Source of the DNA: Chloracidobacterium validum
Lineage (GTDB): Bacteria > Acidobacteriota > Blastocatellia > Chloracidobacteriales > Chloracidobacteriaceae
Direction: 5' to 3'
Assembly: GCF_018304825.1 (NCBI RefSeq)
Contig: NZ_CP072648.1
Location: forward strand, 913,501-977,500
Length of the DNA stretch: 64,000 bases
The stretch's first letter is position 1. The number at the start of each line of letters is the position of its first letter. The position numbers and the translations under genes are program-made. This document shows, one piece after another, positions 7,909-17,096 of this stretch. The notes under the pieces were generated by a model that did no database searches, was not told where the DNA came from, and saw only the letters and a list, made by a program, of their open reading frames with translations.

Positions 7909-10677
7909 TTATGAAGCGCCGTGACAGTTTTTATACTTCTTGCCTGAGCCACAGGGACAGGGCTCATTCCGCCCAACCTTAGGCGTCCGCCGCACGACCT
8001 GCCCCCCTGACCCGGCACGAGCTGCGCTAGCGTTGGCAGCCGTGTAAACCTGTCCGGTCACTGGGCGCGGAGCAGGCAATGGCACCGCCGGCCTGGGTTG
8101 GGGCGCGACGCGGGAAAGGTTCGCCGGGGCGATTGCCTCGCTGGCGACCTCGAAGCTCCCACTCTCAACGTCCTCAGCCTCGATTTCGAGCGCCGAAGCT
8201 TCCGCGACCTCGACGCGCATGTTGAACAGAATGCGGACACACTCTTCATCCATCCGGTCAATCATCTCTTCAAAGAGGCGACTGGACTCCTTCTTGTATT
8301 CAATCAGCGGGTCCTTCTGACCGTAGCCACGCAAGCCAACCCCTTCTTTCAGGTGATCAAGCGTGGCAAGATGTTTTTTCCAGTGGGCGTCAACGACATT
8401 GAGCATGACGTGGCGCTCAAGCTGCCGCAGGTTCTCAGCCCCGACCTTGGCCTCGCGCGCCTTATGGCGCTCCAGGACGGTCTGCCATACTTTGTCACGG
8501 ATTTCATCTCGGCTCAGATGATCGAAGTCGAGCTGTTCCGCCTCACAGTCAAAGGCATAAATGTCGAGCAAGGCGACTCGGAGCCCATCCACATCCCATT
8601 CCTCTGGGCGTCCGTGGAGGTAGCGGCGAATAACGTCACCAAGCAAGTCTTCCGCCAGATGAATGAACTCCCGTCCCCCATCTGCACCTTCCATGAGTTC
8701 CTGGCGCAGTCCGTAGATGGTGCCGCGCTGGAGATTCATGACATCGTCATATTCGAGCAGATGTTTGCGGATCGAGAAGTTATGGGCTTCAACTGACTTT
8801 TGGGCAGCTTCCACGCGCCGCGATACCATCCGGCTTTCAATCGCCACGCCCTGTTCCATGCCCAGGGTGAGCATGACTTTTTTGAGCCGGTCGCCACCAA
8901 AAATCCGCATCAGGTCGTCTTCGAGCGAGAGGTAGAAGCGGGAAGAGCCGGGGTCGCCTTGCCGCCCAGCTCGACCGCGTAACTGGTTGTCAATCCGGCG
9001 CGATTCATGGCGCTCACTGCCGATGATGTGCAGTCCGCCGATGGCGACGACCTCTGCGTGTTCGCGGTCAATTTGCGCCTTGATTTGATCGAAAACAGCC
9101 TGGCGCTCTTCGGGGGAAACCTCCGCCGGATTGCGCTCCTGCCGTCGCAGTTCGGCATCGGTGAGAAAATCTGGGTTGCCGCCCAGCAGAATATCCGTCC
9201 CGCGCCCGGCCATGTTCGTGGCAATCGTGACCGCACCCTTGCGTCCGGCCTGGGCGACGATTTCCGCTTCGCGCTCGTGATACTTGGCGTTGAGAACGTT
9301 ATGTGGAATCCCGATGGCTTCGAGCTTGCGTGAAACCAGTTCCGAGTTAGCTACGGATGCCGTCCCCACCAGAATCGGCTGTCCGGTTTGGTGGCGTTCC
9401 TTGATTTCTTCAACAATCGCATCCCACTTTTCTTCGGCCGTCCGGTAGATAAGGTCTGGATAGTCCTGACGAATCATGGGCCGGTGGGTTGGAATGACCG
9501 TAACTTCCAGATCGTAAATTTTGGCAAACTCTGGCGCTTCGGTTTCCGCCGTGCCGGTCATGCCGGCCAACTTCTCGTACATGCGAAAGTAGTTTTGGAG
9601 CGTGATCGTCGCCAGCGTCTGGGTTTCAGCCTCAATTTTGACGCCTTCCTTGGCTTCGACGGCTTGGTGAAGGCCATCCGACCACCGGCGTCCATCCATC
9701 GGTCGCCCCGTGTGCTCATCCACGATGATGACCTGTCCATCCCGGACCATGTATTCCTTGTCGCGGTGATAGAGCGTGTGAGCCTTGAGCGCTTGGTTGA
9801 CGCAGTGCAACAGCTCGAAGTTCGCCGGGTCGTAAAGATTTTCGATGCCAAGCAGTTTCTCGACCCGCTCGATGCCGACCTCGGTCAGGGCTGCGGTGTG
9901 GGTTTTTTCGTCAACGAGATAGTCCGTTGCGCGGTCCAGCTTGGGGATGACATCGTTGGCCAGGTAGTACTTCTCGCTCGATTCATCTGATGGGCCGGCG
10001 ATGATGAGTGGTGTTCGAGCTTCATCAATCAGGATCGAGTCCACTTCGTCCACGATGGCGAAGTAGTGTCCGCGTTGGACACAGGACGCGACCGCGTATT
10101 TCATATTGTCGCGCAAGTAATCAAAGCCGAACTCGTTGTTGGTACCATAGGTAATATCGCAGGCATAGGCTTCACGGCGCTCGTCGTCATAGAGATGATT
10201 TTGAATGACGCCCACCGACAAGCCCAGAAACCGGTAAATTTTACCCATCCACTCCGCATCGCGCTTGGCGAGATAGTCGTTGACCGTGACCACGTGAACG
10301 CCCCGTCCTGCAAGCGCGTTGAGGTAAACCGGCAGGGTTGCCACAAGCGTTTTGCCTTCCCCGGTGCGCATCTCGGCAATCCGTCCGTGGTGGAGCGCCG
10401 TGCCGCCGATAAGCTGGACATCAAAGTGTCGCATGCCCGTCACGCGGCGTGACGCTTCGCGTACGGTGGCAAAGGCATCCGGGAGAAGGTCATCCAGTGA
10501 CGCTCCGAGGTCGAGGCGTTCCTTGAAGCGGGTAGTTTGCGCCTGTAGCTCGGCATCGGAAAGCGCCTGGAGCTTGGCTTCGCGCTCGTTGATGGCGGTG
10601 ACAATGGGACGAATCCGCTTGAGGTACCGCTCATTAGCGCTACCGAAAATCTTGGCGAGAACCTTATCGAGAAGCAT
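7909..10677 (-). CDS. secA: Preprotein translocase ATPase SecA
   Basis: SecA drives proteins through SecYEG. Visible features are Walker A TGEGKT (105-110), the DEAD-type box DEVD (210-213) with [13 protein letters not shown], the second RecA-like domain ([43 protein letters not shown] in two parts), and a C-terminal zinc-binding tail [14 protein letters not shown] that contacts SecB or the ribosome. The length of 922 residues is ordinary. It is the first gene of a minus-strand series and faces a 526-base spacer that also serves mglB. Identification is secure. Confidence 0.98.
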   Translation of the reverse strand: MLLDKVLAKIFGSANERYLKRIRPIVTAINEREAKLQALSDAELQAQTTRFKERLDLGASLDDLLPDAFATVREASRRVTGMRHFDVQLIGGTALHHGRIAEMRTGEGKTLVATLPVYLNALAGRGVHVVTVNDYLAKRDAEWMGKIYRFLGLSVGVIQNHLYDDERREAYACDITYGTNNEFGFDYLRDNMKYAVASCVQRGHYFAIVDEVDSILIDEARTPLIIAGPSDESSEKYYLANDVIPKLDRATDYLVDEKTHTAALTEVGIERVEKLLGIENLYDPANFELLHCVNQALKAHTLYHRDKEYMVRDGQVIIVDEHTGRPMDGRRWSDGLHQAVEAKEGVKIEAETQTLATITLQNYFRMYEKLAGMTGTAETEAPEFAKIYDLEVTVIPTHRPMIRQDYPDLIYRTAEEKWDAIVEEIKERHQTGQPILVGTASVANSELVSRKLEAIGIPHNVLNAKYHEREAEIVAQAGRKGAVTIATNMAGRGTDILLGGNPDFLTDAELRRQERNPAEVSPEERQAVFDQIKAQIDREHAEVVAIGGLHIIGSERHESRRIDNQLRGRAGRQGDPGSSRFYLSLEDDLMRIFGGDRLKKVMLTLGMEQGVAIESRMVSRRVEAAQKSVEAHNFSIRKHLLEYDDVMNLQRGTIYGLRQELMEGADGGREFIHLAEDLLGDVIRRYLHGRPEEWDVDGLRVALLDIYAFDCEAEQLDFDHLSRDEIRDKVWQTVLERHKAREAKVGAENLRQLERHVMLNVVDAHWKKHLATLDHLKEGVGLRGYGQKDPLIEYKKESSRLFEEMIDRMDEECVRILFNMRVEVAEASALEIEAEDVESGSFEVASEAIAPANLSRVAPQPRPAVPLPAPRPVTGQVYTAANASAARAGSGGQVVRRTPKVGRNEPCPCGSGKKYKNCHGAS

Positions 10678-11203
10678 GGAAGTGCCTGGGCGGAATGAGA
10701 AATGAAACGAAGTTGGTCAATGTACCTTCCCTCAGCAAGTCGCCCGGGTAACAGCCAGACGCTTCAGCAGAGCGGTTAAGCCCGGTCTGACATAGTAGGG
10801 AACCAGTGGTGTGGCGTCAAGAAAGGGCAGCTCGCGCATTCGTTTCGCTGGACAGGAGAGTTTTGAGCGGATAAATGCCCTTGAAAGCTTTTTTTCGCCT
10901 ATGCTATGAAGCCGCTTGCTCCAGACAAGCTTCCGTATCGGCGTTTCGCTCGGTGGTGGTGTGGCTTCGGAATGGGTCGGAGTGCGGTAGTGCCGATGCC
11001 GCTTGGAGCAGCCGGCGTGCGGATAACCAGCTACGGTAAGTAACCGGCTATGGTAACCGGCTATGGTAAATGACTGGCGCATGGGGTTCTGAAGGATAAA
11101 CCGGCCACAACTCGCAACATATGAAAACTTGGGCTGCTAGCGCAACTTGGGTGTAGCCAAACTGAGCCGCACGCGCTACCTTTCTCGGCGAGGACGTTAC
11201 AAC
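10678..11203. other. Divergent spacer between secA and mglB, no gene seen
   Basis: I see no convincing gene here. A minus-strand frame at 10732-11082 has no family resemblance and partly consists of repeats. For mglB, a possible promoter is TTGAAA at 10881-10886 and TATGAA at 10905-10910 with 18 bases between, though it lies 300 bases upstream. A short tandem repeat occupies 11024-11070 and is listed separately. No tRNA or riboswitch pattern was recognised. Confidence 0.5.
11024..11070. repeat. Short tandem repeat, 13-bp unit
   Basis: TAACCGGCTATGG is present twice in exact tandem at 11041-11053 and 11054-11066. A degenerate copy, TAACCAGCTACGG, precedes them at 11024-11036, separated by TAAG. 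The array lies in the secA/mglB spacer, about 140 bases before mglB. Its role is unknown; it could be a slippage product or a set of protein-binding sites. Confidence 0.75.
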
Positions 11204-11701
11204 ATGTCAAGTGCCGCGCTGGTGCTGTATGGTGAAGAGTACCAGCAAATCAAGACTATCATCGCCCGTTTGTGTGAAGACGCCAACGCCCGAATGGTCT
11301 TTCTGATCGATAAAAACGGTCAGAAGATCGCCGATCATGGCGACGTTGGCGCCATTGACACAACCAGCTTGGCTTCGCTTACTGCCGGGAACGTCGCCGC
11401 AACCGATGCGCTGGCGCACCTGGTCGGGGAAAAAGAATTTCCAGTGCTCTCGCATGAAGGTGAGCGTGATAATATCCACATCTCAATTGTGGCTCAGCGC
11501 GTCATTCTAGTAGTAATTTTTGACGAACGGTCGAGCTTGGGGTTGGTTCGGTTACGTGTCAAGCGAGCGGCGACGGATATGGCCGAAGTGCTAGAAGCCA
11601 TCGCTCGTAAAGTAGAGGAAGAAAAAGCCCGTGGGGTCAACCTTGAGTCGCCATTTGCCGAAATCACCGAAGATGATATTGACAACCTGTTCTCTGACTG
11701 A
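11204..11701 (+). CDS. mglB: MglB-like Roadblock/LC7 protein, GTPase-activating partner of MglA
   Basis: The 165-residue protein has the Roadblock/LC7 fold typical of MglB, with the diagnostic runs DANARMVFLIDKNGQ and IDTTSLASLTAGNVAA, and GLVRLRVKRA near the C-terminal helix. MglB acts as GTPase-activating protein for MglA and sets cell polarity and motility direction in Myxococcus; in Thermus the pair is linked to type IV pili. The ATG at 11204 is chosen over the frame start at 11147 because homologous sequence begins there (MSSAALVLYGEEY). The C-terminal acidic tail (EITEDDIDNLFSD) is extra. mglA follows after 69 bases, as in other bacteria with this system. Confidence 0.93.
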   Translation: MSSAALVLYGEEYQQIKTIIARLCEDANARMVFLIDKNGQKIADHGDVGAIDTTSLASLTAGNVAATDALAHLVGEKEFPVLSHEGERDNIHISIVAQRVILVVIFDERSSLGLVRLRVKRAATDMAEVLEAIARKVEEEKARGVNLESPFAEITEDDIDNLFSD

Positions 11702-11770
11702 GAAGGTGTACCCAACATACCCAAGTATTTTTTCAGGTTCTGTTCCTAGTCGTCCAAGGAGTAGCCGGCC

Positions 11771-12361
11771 TTGACATTCATCAACTACGCTGCCCGTGAA
11801 ATCAATTGCAAGCTCGTCTATTACGGCCCTGGGCTTGGTGGAAAGACGACAAATTTGCAGTACATCTACGACACCACTTCGCCCCAGGCGAAGGGCAAAC
11901 TCATCAGTCTTGCCACGGAAACGGATCGTACGTTGTTTTTCGACTTTCTGCCGCTTGAGCTGGGTACGGTGCGCGGTTTCAAAACCCGCTTCCACCTCTA
12001 CACCGTGCCGGGACAGGTTTTCTACGATGCCAGCCGCAAGCTGATTCTCAAAGGCGTGGACGGTGTGGTGTTTGTCGCCGATTCCCAGGAAGAACGCATG
12101 GATGCCAACATTGAGTCCCTGTGGAACCTTGAGCAGAACCTCAAAGCCCAGGGCTATGACCTGATGAAGATTCCCTACGTTCTCCAACTCAACAAGCGCG
12201 ATCTGCCAAGTGCCATGCCAGTCGAGGAGCTGAAGAAAGAGCTGATGCGCAAGGGGGAGCCGGTGTTTGAAGCGGTTGCCTACAAAGGCACGGGCGTGTT
12301 TGATACGCTCAAGGCTGTTGCCAAGCAGGTGCTGGTCGAACTCAAGAAAGGTGGCGGCTAG
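11771..12361 (+). CDS. mglA: MglA-like small Ras-family GTPase
   Basis: The start is TTG at 11771, supported by AAGGAG at 11756-11761 with nine bases of spacing and by the conserved MglA opening [20 protein letters not shown]. The P-loop is GPGLGGKTT (19-27). The switch II region carries TVPGQ (78-82) where most Ras proteins have DxxG, which is the MglA hallmark. The base-recognition motif is NKRD (141-144). MglA-GTP marks the leading cell pole and recruits motility or pilus machinery; MglB from the gene upstream would stimulate hydrolysis. A strong hairpin terminator follows at 12405-12434, so mglB-mglA look like one transcription unit. Confidence 0.95.
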   Translation: MTFINYAAREINCKLVYYGPGLGGKTTNLQYIYDTTSPQAKGKLISLATETDRTLFFDFLPLELGTVRGFKTRFHLYTVPGQVFYDASRKLILKGVDGVVFVADSQEERMDANIESLWNLEQNLKAQGYDLMKIPYVLQLNKRDLPSAMPVEELKKELMRKGEPVFEAVAYKGTGVFDTLKAVAKQVLVELKKGGG

Positions 12362-12404
12362 TTGCGCTTCATCGTGTTTGGGAGCGTGAACCATCGCGCA
12401 CTTC

Positions 12405-12434
12405 AAGGCTTCGGTAGTCAGCCGAAGCCTTTTT
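12405..12434 (+). terminator. Intrinsic terminator after mglA
   Basis: A perfect 10-bp stem, AAGGCTTCGG (12405-12414) against CCGAAGCCTT (12422-12431), encloses a 7-base loop and runs into a T-tract to 12434. It lies 43 bases after the mglA stop and separates the mgl genes from fabI. Confidence 0.88.
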
Positions 12435-12458
12435 AGTTTAGAGCTTTTTAGTTTAGAG
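12429..12458 (+). repeat. Exact 15-bp tandem duplication overlapping the terminator T-tract
   Basis: CTTTTTAGTTTAGAG occurs at 12429-12443 and again at 12444-12458 without a gap. The first copy contains the T-tract of the mglA terminator, so the tract itself has been duplicated. The second T-tract has no stem of its own. This looks like a small replication-slippage event. Confidence 0.85.
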
Positions 12459-12528
12459 TTAGTGTATTTCCAACGTTGGCGGCTTATCGGCCGACGCGCC
12501 GTTCTCAGGATAGGAGCTTCATCATCGC

Positions 12529-13341
12529 ATGTCTGGTCTCATGCTTGCCGATAAAAAGGGTGTCGTTCTGGGTGTTGCCAACAAGCGCAGCATCGCTTGG
12601 GGTATTGCCCAAGCGGCGGCGAACGCCGGCGCAACCCTTGCCCTGAACTATCAGAATGAGCGCCTCGAAGCGAATGTTCGTGAACTTGCGGTGACCTTGC
12701 AGAACCCACTGGTTCTGCCTTGCGATGTCACCAACGACGCCGACATCGAGACTTTTTTCGCGCAAGTTCAGTCCAAGTTTGGCGCTCTGGATTTTCTGGT
12801 TCACGCCGTTGCCTATGCGCCCAAAGAAGACCTCGAAGGGCAGTTTATTGATACTTCGCGTGAGGGATTTCGCATCGCGCATGACATCAGCGCCTATTCG
12901 CTGACGGCCGTGGCGCGGGCGGCGCTGCCGCTGATGAAGGATCATGGCGGAAGCCTGGTGACGTTGACCTATCTTGGCAGCGAGCGGGCGGTGGTTGGCT
13001 ACAATGTCATGGGTGTGGCCAAGGCAGCGCTTGAAGCCAGCGTGCGCTATCTCGCAGCGGATTTGGGCCCCTACGGTATTCGCGTCAATGCCATTTCAGC
13101 CGGGCCGATCAATACGCTTGCCGCGCGCGGGATTCAGGGCTTCACCAAGATGCTCAAGCACCATGCGGCCATGGCCCCGTTGCGCCGCCCCACCGAGGTG
13201 GCGGAGGTGGCCGATACGGCTCTGTTCCTCATTTCGCCCATGGGGCGCGGCGTTACCGGGGAAGTGATTCATGTGGATGGCGGTTATCACTGCATTGGTC
13301 TCGTCCCCAAAGATGAACCAGCCGAAAGTAAACTGGGCTAG
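12529..13341 (+). CDS. fabI: Enoyl-[acyl-carrier-protein] reductase (NADH)
   Basis: FabI performs the last reduction in each round of fatty acid elongation. The protein belongs to the divergent SDR branch of FabI: the nucleotide-binding segment is GVANKRSIAWGIA rather than the classic TGxxxGxG, and the active site is Tyr158-x6-Lys165 (YNVMGVAK) with a further conserved tyrosine in LTYLGSERAV. The substrate loop and C-terminus (GEVIHVDGGYH) are normal, and 270 residues is the usual length. It begins 94 bases after the mglA terminator region and is followed by an unknown gene only five bases downstream. Confidence 0.95.
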   Translation: MSGLMLADKKGVVLGVANKRSIAWGIAQAAANAGATLALNYQNERLEANVRELAVTLQNPLVLPCDVTNDADIETFFAQVQSKFGALDFLVHAVAYAPKEDLEGQFIDTSREGFRIAHDISAYSLTAVARAALPLMKDHGGSLVTLTYLGSERAVVGYNVMGVAKAALEASVRYLAADLGPYGIRVNAISAGPINTLAARGIQGFTKMLKHHAAMAPLRRPTEVAEVADTALFLISPMGRGVTGEVIHVDGGYHCIGLVPKDEPAESKLG

Positions 13342-13346
13342 CCGCG

Positions 13347-14003
13347 TTGATACGCCAGCAACTCAGCGCGTGGTTGGCGCGAACCCGCACGCCAATTGAT
13401 GAGCGCGAACTGCCGTCCTGGGCGGCACTGCTTCCGTCCGTGCGGGACAGCTTCGAGGTCGCTGGTGTTACACCCACCGACTTTGCATGGTTTGGGCGGC
13501 GGCGTGGCGACCTGCTCAACTTTTACTGGGCGTTGCGACGAAAGCGCCTGTGGCGACATGTCACCTTCAAACAACCTAACCTAGAAGTCGGTTTCAACGG
13601 TCTGCGCTTGCACCCACGCTTTGGAACGGATGAACTCCTTGCAGATTTGCGGGCGGATGCTACCTTCACGGACCTGCGCCAGACCTATCGTGGGCGCTTC
13701 AACAGCCGTTTACACCCAGAGCGGTACAACTTTTCAGAAAATGACACGTCCCTCGCGGCGCTCCACTTCAATTTTGATGATGACGCGACCGTGGATGTGC
13801 ACTTTGATTACTTCAACGCCCATGCGCCGGGAGGGTGGCCGCTGATCGCCCACGCCTTGTGGGAGTATCCGCTCAAGTTTCTAGTGGATTACTCAAACGC
13901 CGAAGACATTCGGCGTTGCTTCCAGGCGCGGGATGGACAGGACCCATGGCAAGTGACGCGAGGCGTCACGGATGAGCCTCCCCAAAAAGCGCTTGGCTAC
14001 TAG
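13347..14003 (+). CDS. Protein of unknown function downstream of fabI
   Basis: I do not recognise a family. The frame starts with TTG at 13347, five bases after the fabI stop, so it is probably translated from the fabI message. The 218-residue product is soluble, without signal or membrane helix, and rich in Trp, Tyr, Phe, Arg and Asp. It contains FGRRRGDLLNFYWALRRKR near residue 50 and an acidic stretch HFNFDDDATVDVHFDYF near residue 150. Codon usage resembles neighbours, which supports a real gene. The C-terminus looks unstructured. Confidence 0.7.
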   Translation: MIRQQLSAWLARTRTPIDERELPSWAALLPSVRDSFEVAGVTPTDFAWFGRRRGDLLNFYWALRRKRLWRHVTFKQPNLEVGFNGLRLHPRFGTDELLADLRADATFTDLRQTYRGRFNSRLHPERYNFSENDTSLAALHFNFDDDATVDVHFDYFNAHAPGGWPLIAHALWEYPLKFLVDYSNAEDIRRCFQARDGQDPWQVTRGVTDEPPQKALGY

Positions 14004-14085
14004 ACCGGCGCTTCAGTTGAAATCAAAACACTTTTACCACGTTTTTGATGCAATAGAGAAAAAACTAACGCTTTCAGGTTACACA

Positions 14086-17037
14086 ATGATGACCATCCGA
14101 GCGCACTGGTTAATCATTTGTTTGGCTGTCTTTTTGGCGCTGGGTTCGAGCACTGGGTATGCCCAGAGCGGCTCAACGACGGGTGCCATTACGGGGCGTG
14201 TTCGGGATGCTTCGGGTGCGGTGATTGCCGGTACGGAAATTGTCTGCTTGCAAGTGGCTACCGGAACAGAGCGCGCGACGCAATCCCGTGAGGATGGCAC
14301 GTATGAATTTCTCAACCTTCCGCCTGGCGATTATGAAATCCGGGCTATGGCGGCCGGTTTTGAGGATCGGCGGCAGACTGTCCGGCTCTCGTTGGGCACA
14401 ACCGCCCTAGTGGTGATTACCTTGGCCACGGCGGGGACGACGGATGTGATCGAGGTCGTGGCCGATGCTCGGAATGCGGCTGAATCTGCCACGAATGTGA
14501 GAGAAACTGACATCCCAAGGCTGCCTATCAACCGGCGCGATTTCTTGCAGTTTGCGATTACCGCTGCGCGGACGGTCCCGGATAATCTCCCGGACCAGGG
14601 AGCAACCGCGACTTCTGGTCTATCTTTCAACGCCCAGTCGCCGCGACTGAATAACCTGACCATTGACGGACTGGACAACAACGATGCCACCTCTGGGAGC
14701 ATCCGCTCGACGTTCTCACAGGAAGCCGTGCGCGAGTTCCAAGTCGTGTCGGATGGGTATTCCGCCGAGTTTGGACGCGCATTGGGCGGTGTCATCAATA
14801 TCATCACGAAGTCTGGTGACAATACGTTTCGTGGATCGCTGTTTGGCTTCTTCCGCAACGCGGCGCTGAGCGCGCGCGAATCCCTCACGCCGAGCAAGCC
14901 GCCATTTGAGCAGTATCAATACGGTCTCACGGCTGGCGGGCCGCTGCGGCCGAATCGGGCCTTTTTTTTCGTGACGGGCGAGCGTCTCAACATCAAGCAG
15001 AATACCGTCGTCACGATTTCCGACACCGTCCGGGCGGCGGCGCTGCGGAATGGTTTTCGGTTTGACACCGGTAGTGTCCCGTTCAGTACCGGTGGTTCGA
15101 CGGCACTGGTGCGCGGCGACTGGCAAATCGTTCCTGAAGACAACCTGACCGTACGTTATAACTACGGCGGACAGGTCAACACGGCGTTTGAGCCATTTGG
15201 TGGGCTGACGGCTAGTACCTTCACGGGAGAGCAACGCCTGACGGACCACAATCTGGCGGTCAACAATACGTTTGTCGGACAAAATGCGCTCGTCATCGAG
15301 AGTCGCTTTCTGTACAGCACCCGCCTGCAAGACATTGGCGCGGCTGATCCTGGCCCGCGCATTGCCATCAACGCGCCAGAGGGGCAGGTGATCTTTGGTA
15401 AATCACTGGTCTTGCCACAGTTTCGAGATACGCAGACCTATCAGTTTTTCACGGCCGTGGGGTTGGTGCGTGGTCGTCATCAAGTAAAATTTGGCGGCGA
15501 TCTGCTCCGCGTGAACTCACGCCAGCGCCAACCCGCCAGCGAGGGCGGGCAGGCGAACTTTTCCAACACGAATCTGGTCGCTTTGGGCGCGCCGGCCGGA
15601 TCGCCGGTGCTATCCGCGCTCCAGGCTTTTGACCCTTCGCTCCGCACGCCGGAACAACGCGCGGCACTGGCCCTGATTGGCGCGAGTTTGCCGAGTCGGT
15701 TTCCAGGCTTCCCAGCGCTCCCACTCGATATTCTGCCGCTTACCAATGACTATCGGCAGGGCTTTCTCGATCCACAGCCGACGCCGATTCCCCAAACCTC
15801 ACTGAGCCTGTTTGCGCTTGACGATATTTCACTTGGTCCGAGCTTGAAGCTCAATGTGGGGTTACGCTACGATTTGACGCGGGCGCGGAGTACGCCGGAA
15901 AACAATGGACTGCTGTCGCCCCGCGTCGCGGTCGTCTGGCAGCCACTCAAGAAGCTGACGGTACGGAGCGGTTACGGACTGTTTGCGGCCAGCAATCTCA
16001 CCTTTCCGATCTTCACGGTCGTGCCACCGACGCGCCGGACACTGGTCCTGCCGTTTCCCTTCAGCATTTTGCCCTTTACACAACCCAATCGGCAGCTTCC
16101 CCCATCCGGTGATTTTCCGTTTGGGATTCAGTTTGTTCCCCAGTTCGGGCTGGAGTTTCAGTTTGCCCAACGGCTGCCGGCCAGTTACACCCAACAGGCG
16201 AGCCTGGCCCTGGAGTCGCAGGTTGGCAACACGCTGTTTTCGGCTGTGTACAACTACGTCCGGGGTAACCGCATTCTCTCGCTGCGCACGATCAACCCGG
16301 TCGTCCGGCCGGGCATCGATCCCCTGGACAGTGTCATCAACGGACGCCTCGACCCACGGCGCGGCACGGTGAATGAGTATGCGGCGGCATACGACAGCTA
16401 CTATCACGGTGTGACGTTTGGCGTGGAGCGGCGCGTCGGACGCTTTACCGGACGGGCCAGCTACACCTTGTCCAAGGCGATTGACAACTATGTGGATTTC
16501 CGAACGTCGCTTCAGGAGTTTGCCGAGCCGCTCGATATTAGCGGCGAACGCGCGCTTTCAATCCAGGATGCGCGCCATCGGCTAGTGCTGGCCGGCATCT
16601 GGGACATCAACTATTCAAAGAACCCGCTGCTGCGCGACTACGCGCTGTCATACATTTTGACGGCCGTTTCGGGGCGTCCCTGGAACCTGCTGGCCGGCGT
16701 AGATTTGAACCGCAACGGAGACGCCAATGACCGACCGGCCGGGCTGGGGCGGAATGCCGGCGTGACGCCCGCGTTTTATAACCTCGATGTGCGCTTTTCG
16801 CGCCGCTTCATCAACCGCGAACGGCTCAAGATCGAGGGCATCATCGAGTCGTTCAATCTTTTCAACCGGACGAATGTGCGTGAGTTTGGGCGCACCTTCC
16901 CGCCTATCAATCCGCCACTCAATACGCAGTTCAACCTCCCGCCGCGCCGGGGTGGACGTTTCATCGTTACCCCGGATCGCTACCGGCGGGCCTTTCCGCC
17001 GCGGCAGTTCCAAATTGGTTTTCGGATTACGTTCTGA
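14086..17037 (+). CDS. Oar-like TonB-dependent outer-membrane receptor with carboxypeptidase-like N-terminal domain
   Basis: The pair of ATGs at 14086/14089 starts a clear signal peptide (core WLIICLAVFLALG, cut near YAQ), so the longer frame from 13972 that overlaps the previous gene is not used. Domains in order: carboxypeptidase regulatory-like beta-sandwich (about 32-118, GAITGRVRDASGAVIAGTEI); TonB plug (about 135-245, PRLPINRRDFLQF, GGVINIITKSG); a large beta-barrel ending in aromatic FQIGFRITF, which suits BAM recognition. Such proteins are numerous in Acidobacteriota and are thought to take up oligosaccharides or peptides. No TonB or substrate-processing gene is adjacent, so the substrate is unknown. 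Confidence 0.92.
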   Translation: MMTIRAHWLIICLAVFLALGSSTGYAQSGSTTGAITGRVRDASGAVIAGTEIVCLQVATGTERATQSREDGTYEFLNLPPGDYEIRAMAAGFEDRRQTVRLSLGTTALVVITLATAGTTDVIEVVADARNAAESATNVRETDIPRLPINRRDFLQFAITAARTVPDNLPDQGATATSGLSFNAQSPRLNNLTIDGLDNNDATSGSIRSTFSQEAVREFQVVSDGYSAEFGRALGGVINIITKSGDNTFRGSLFGFFRNAALSARESLTPSKPPFEQYQYGLTAGGPLRPNRAFFFVTGERLNIKQNTVVTISDTVRAAALRNGFRFDTGSVPFSTGGSTALVRGDWQIVPEDNLTVRYNYGGQVNTAFEPFGGLTASTFTGEQRLTDHNLAVNNTFVGQNALVIESRFLYSTRLQDIGAADPGPRIAINAPEGQVIFGKSLVLPQFRDTQTYQFFTAVGLVRGRHQVKFGGDLLRVNSRQRQPASEGGQANFSNTNLVALGAPAGSPVLSALQAFDPSLRTPEQRAALALIGASLPSRFPGFPALPLDILPLTNDYRQGFLDPQPTPIPQTSLSLFALDDISLGPSLKLNVGLRYDLTRARSTPENNGLLSPRVAVVWQPLKKLTVRSGYGLFAASNLTFPIFTVVPPTRRTLVLPFPFSILPFTQPNRQLPPSGDFPFGIQFVPQFGLEFQFAQRLPASYTQQASLALESQVGNTLFSAVYNYVRGNRILSLRTINPVVRPGIDPLDSVINGRLDPRRGTVNEYAAAYDSYYHGVTFGVERRVGRFTGRASYTLSKAIDNYVDFRTSLQEFAEPLDISGERALSIQDARHRLVLAGIWDINYSKNPLLRDYALSYILTAVSGRPWNLLAGVDLNRNGDANDRPAGLGRNAGVTPAFYNLDVRFSRRFINRERLKIEGIIESFNLFNRTNVREFGRTFPPINPPLNTQFNLPPRRGGRFIVTPDRYRRAFPPRQFQIGFRITF

Positions 17038-17096
17038 AGCCAGTCTGGGACGTCGTTTTGGCATCTTCGCGCGCAATGGCAGACGCCGGCTGGCGC

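Noticed and set aside
10732-11082. Minus-strand frame of 116 codons in the secA/mglB spacer
   Set aside because: No family resemblance, no ribosome-binding site, and part of it is translated from the 13-bp tandem repeat.
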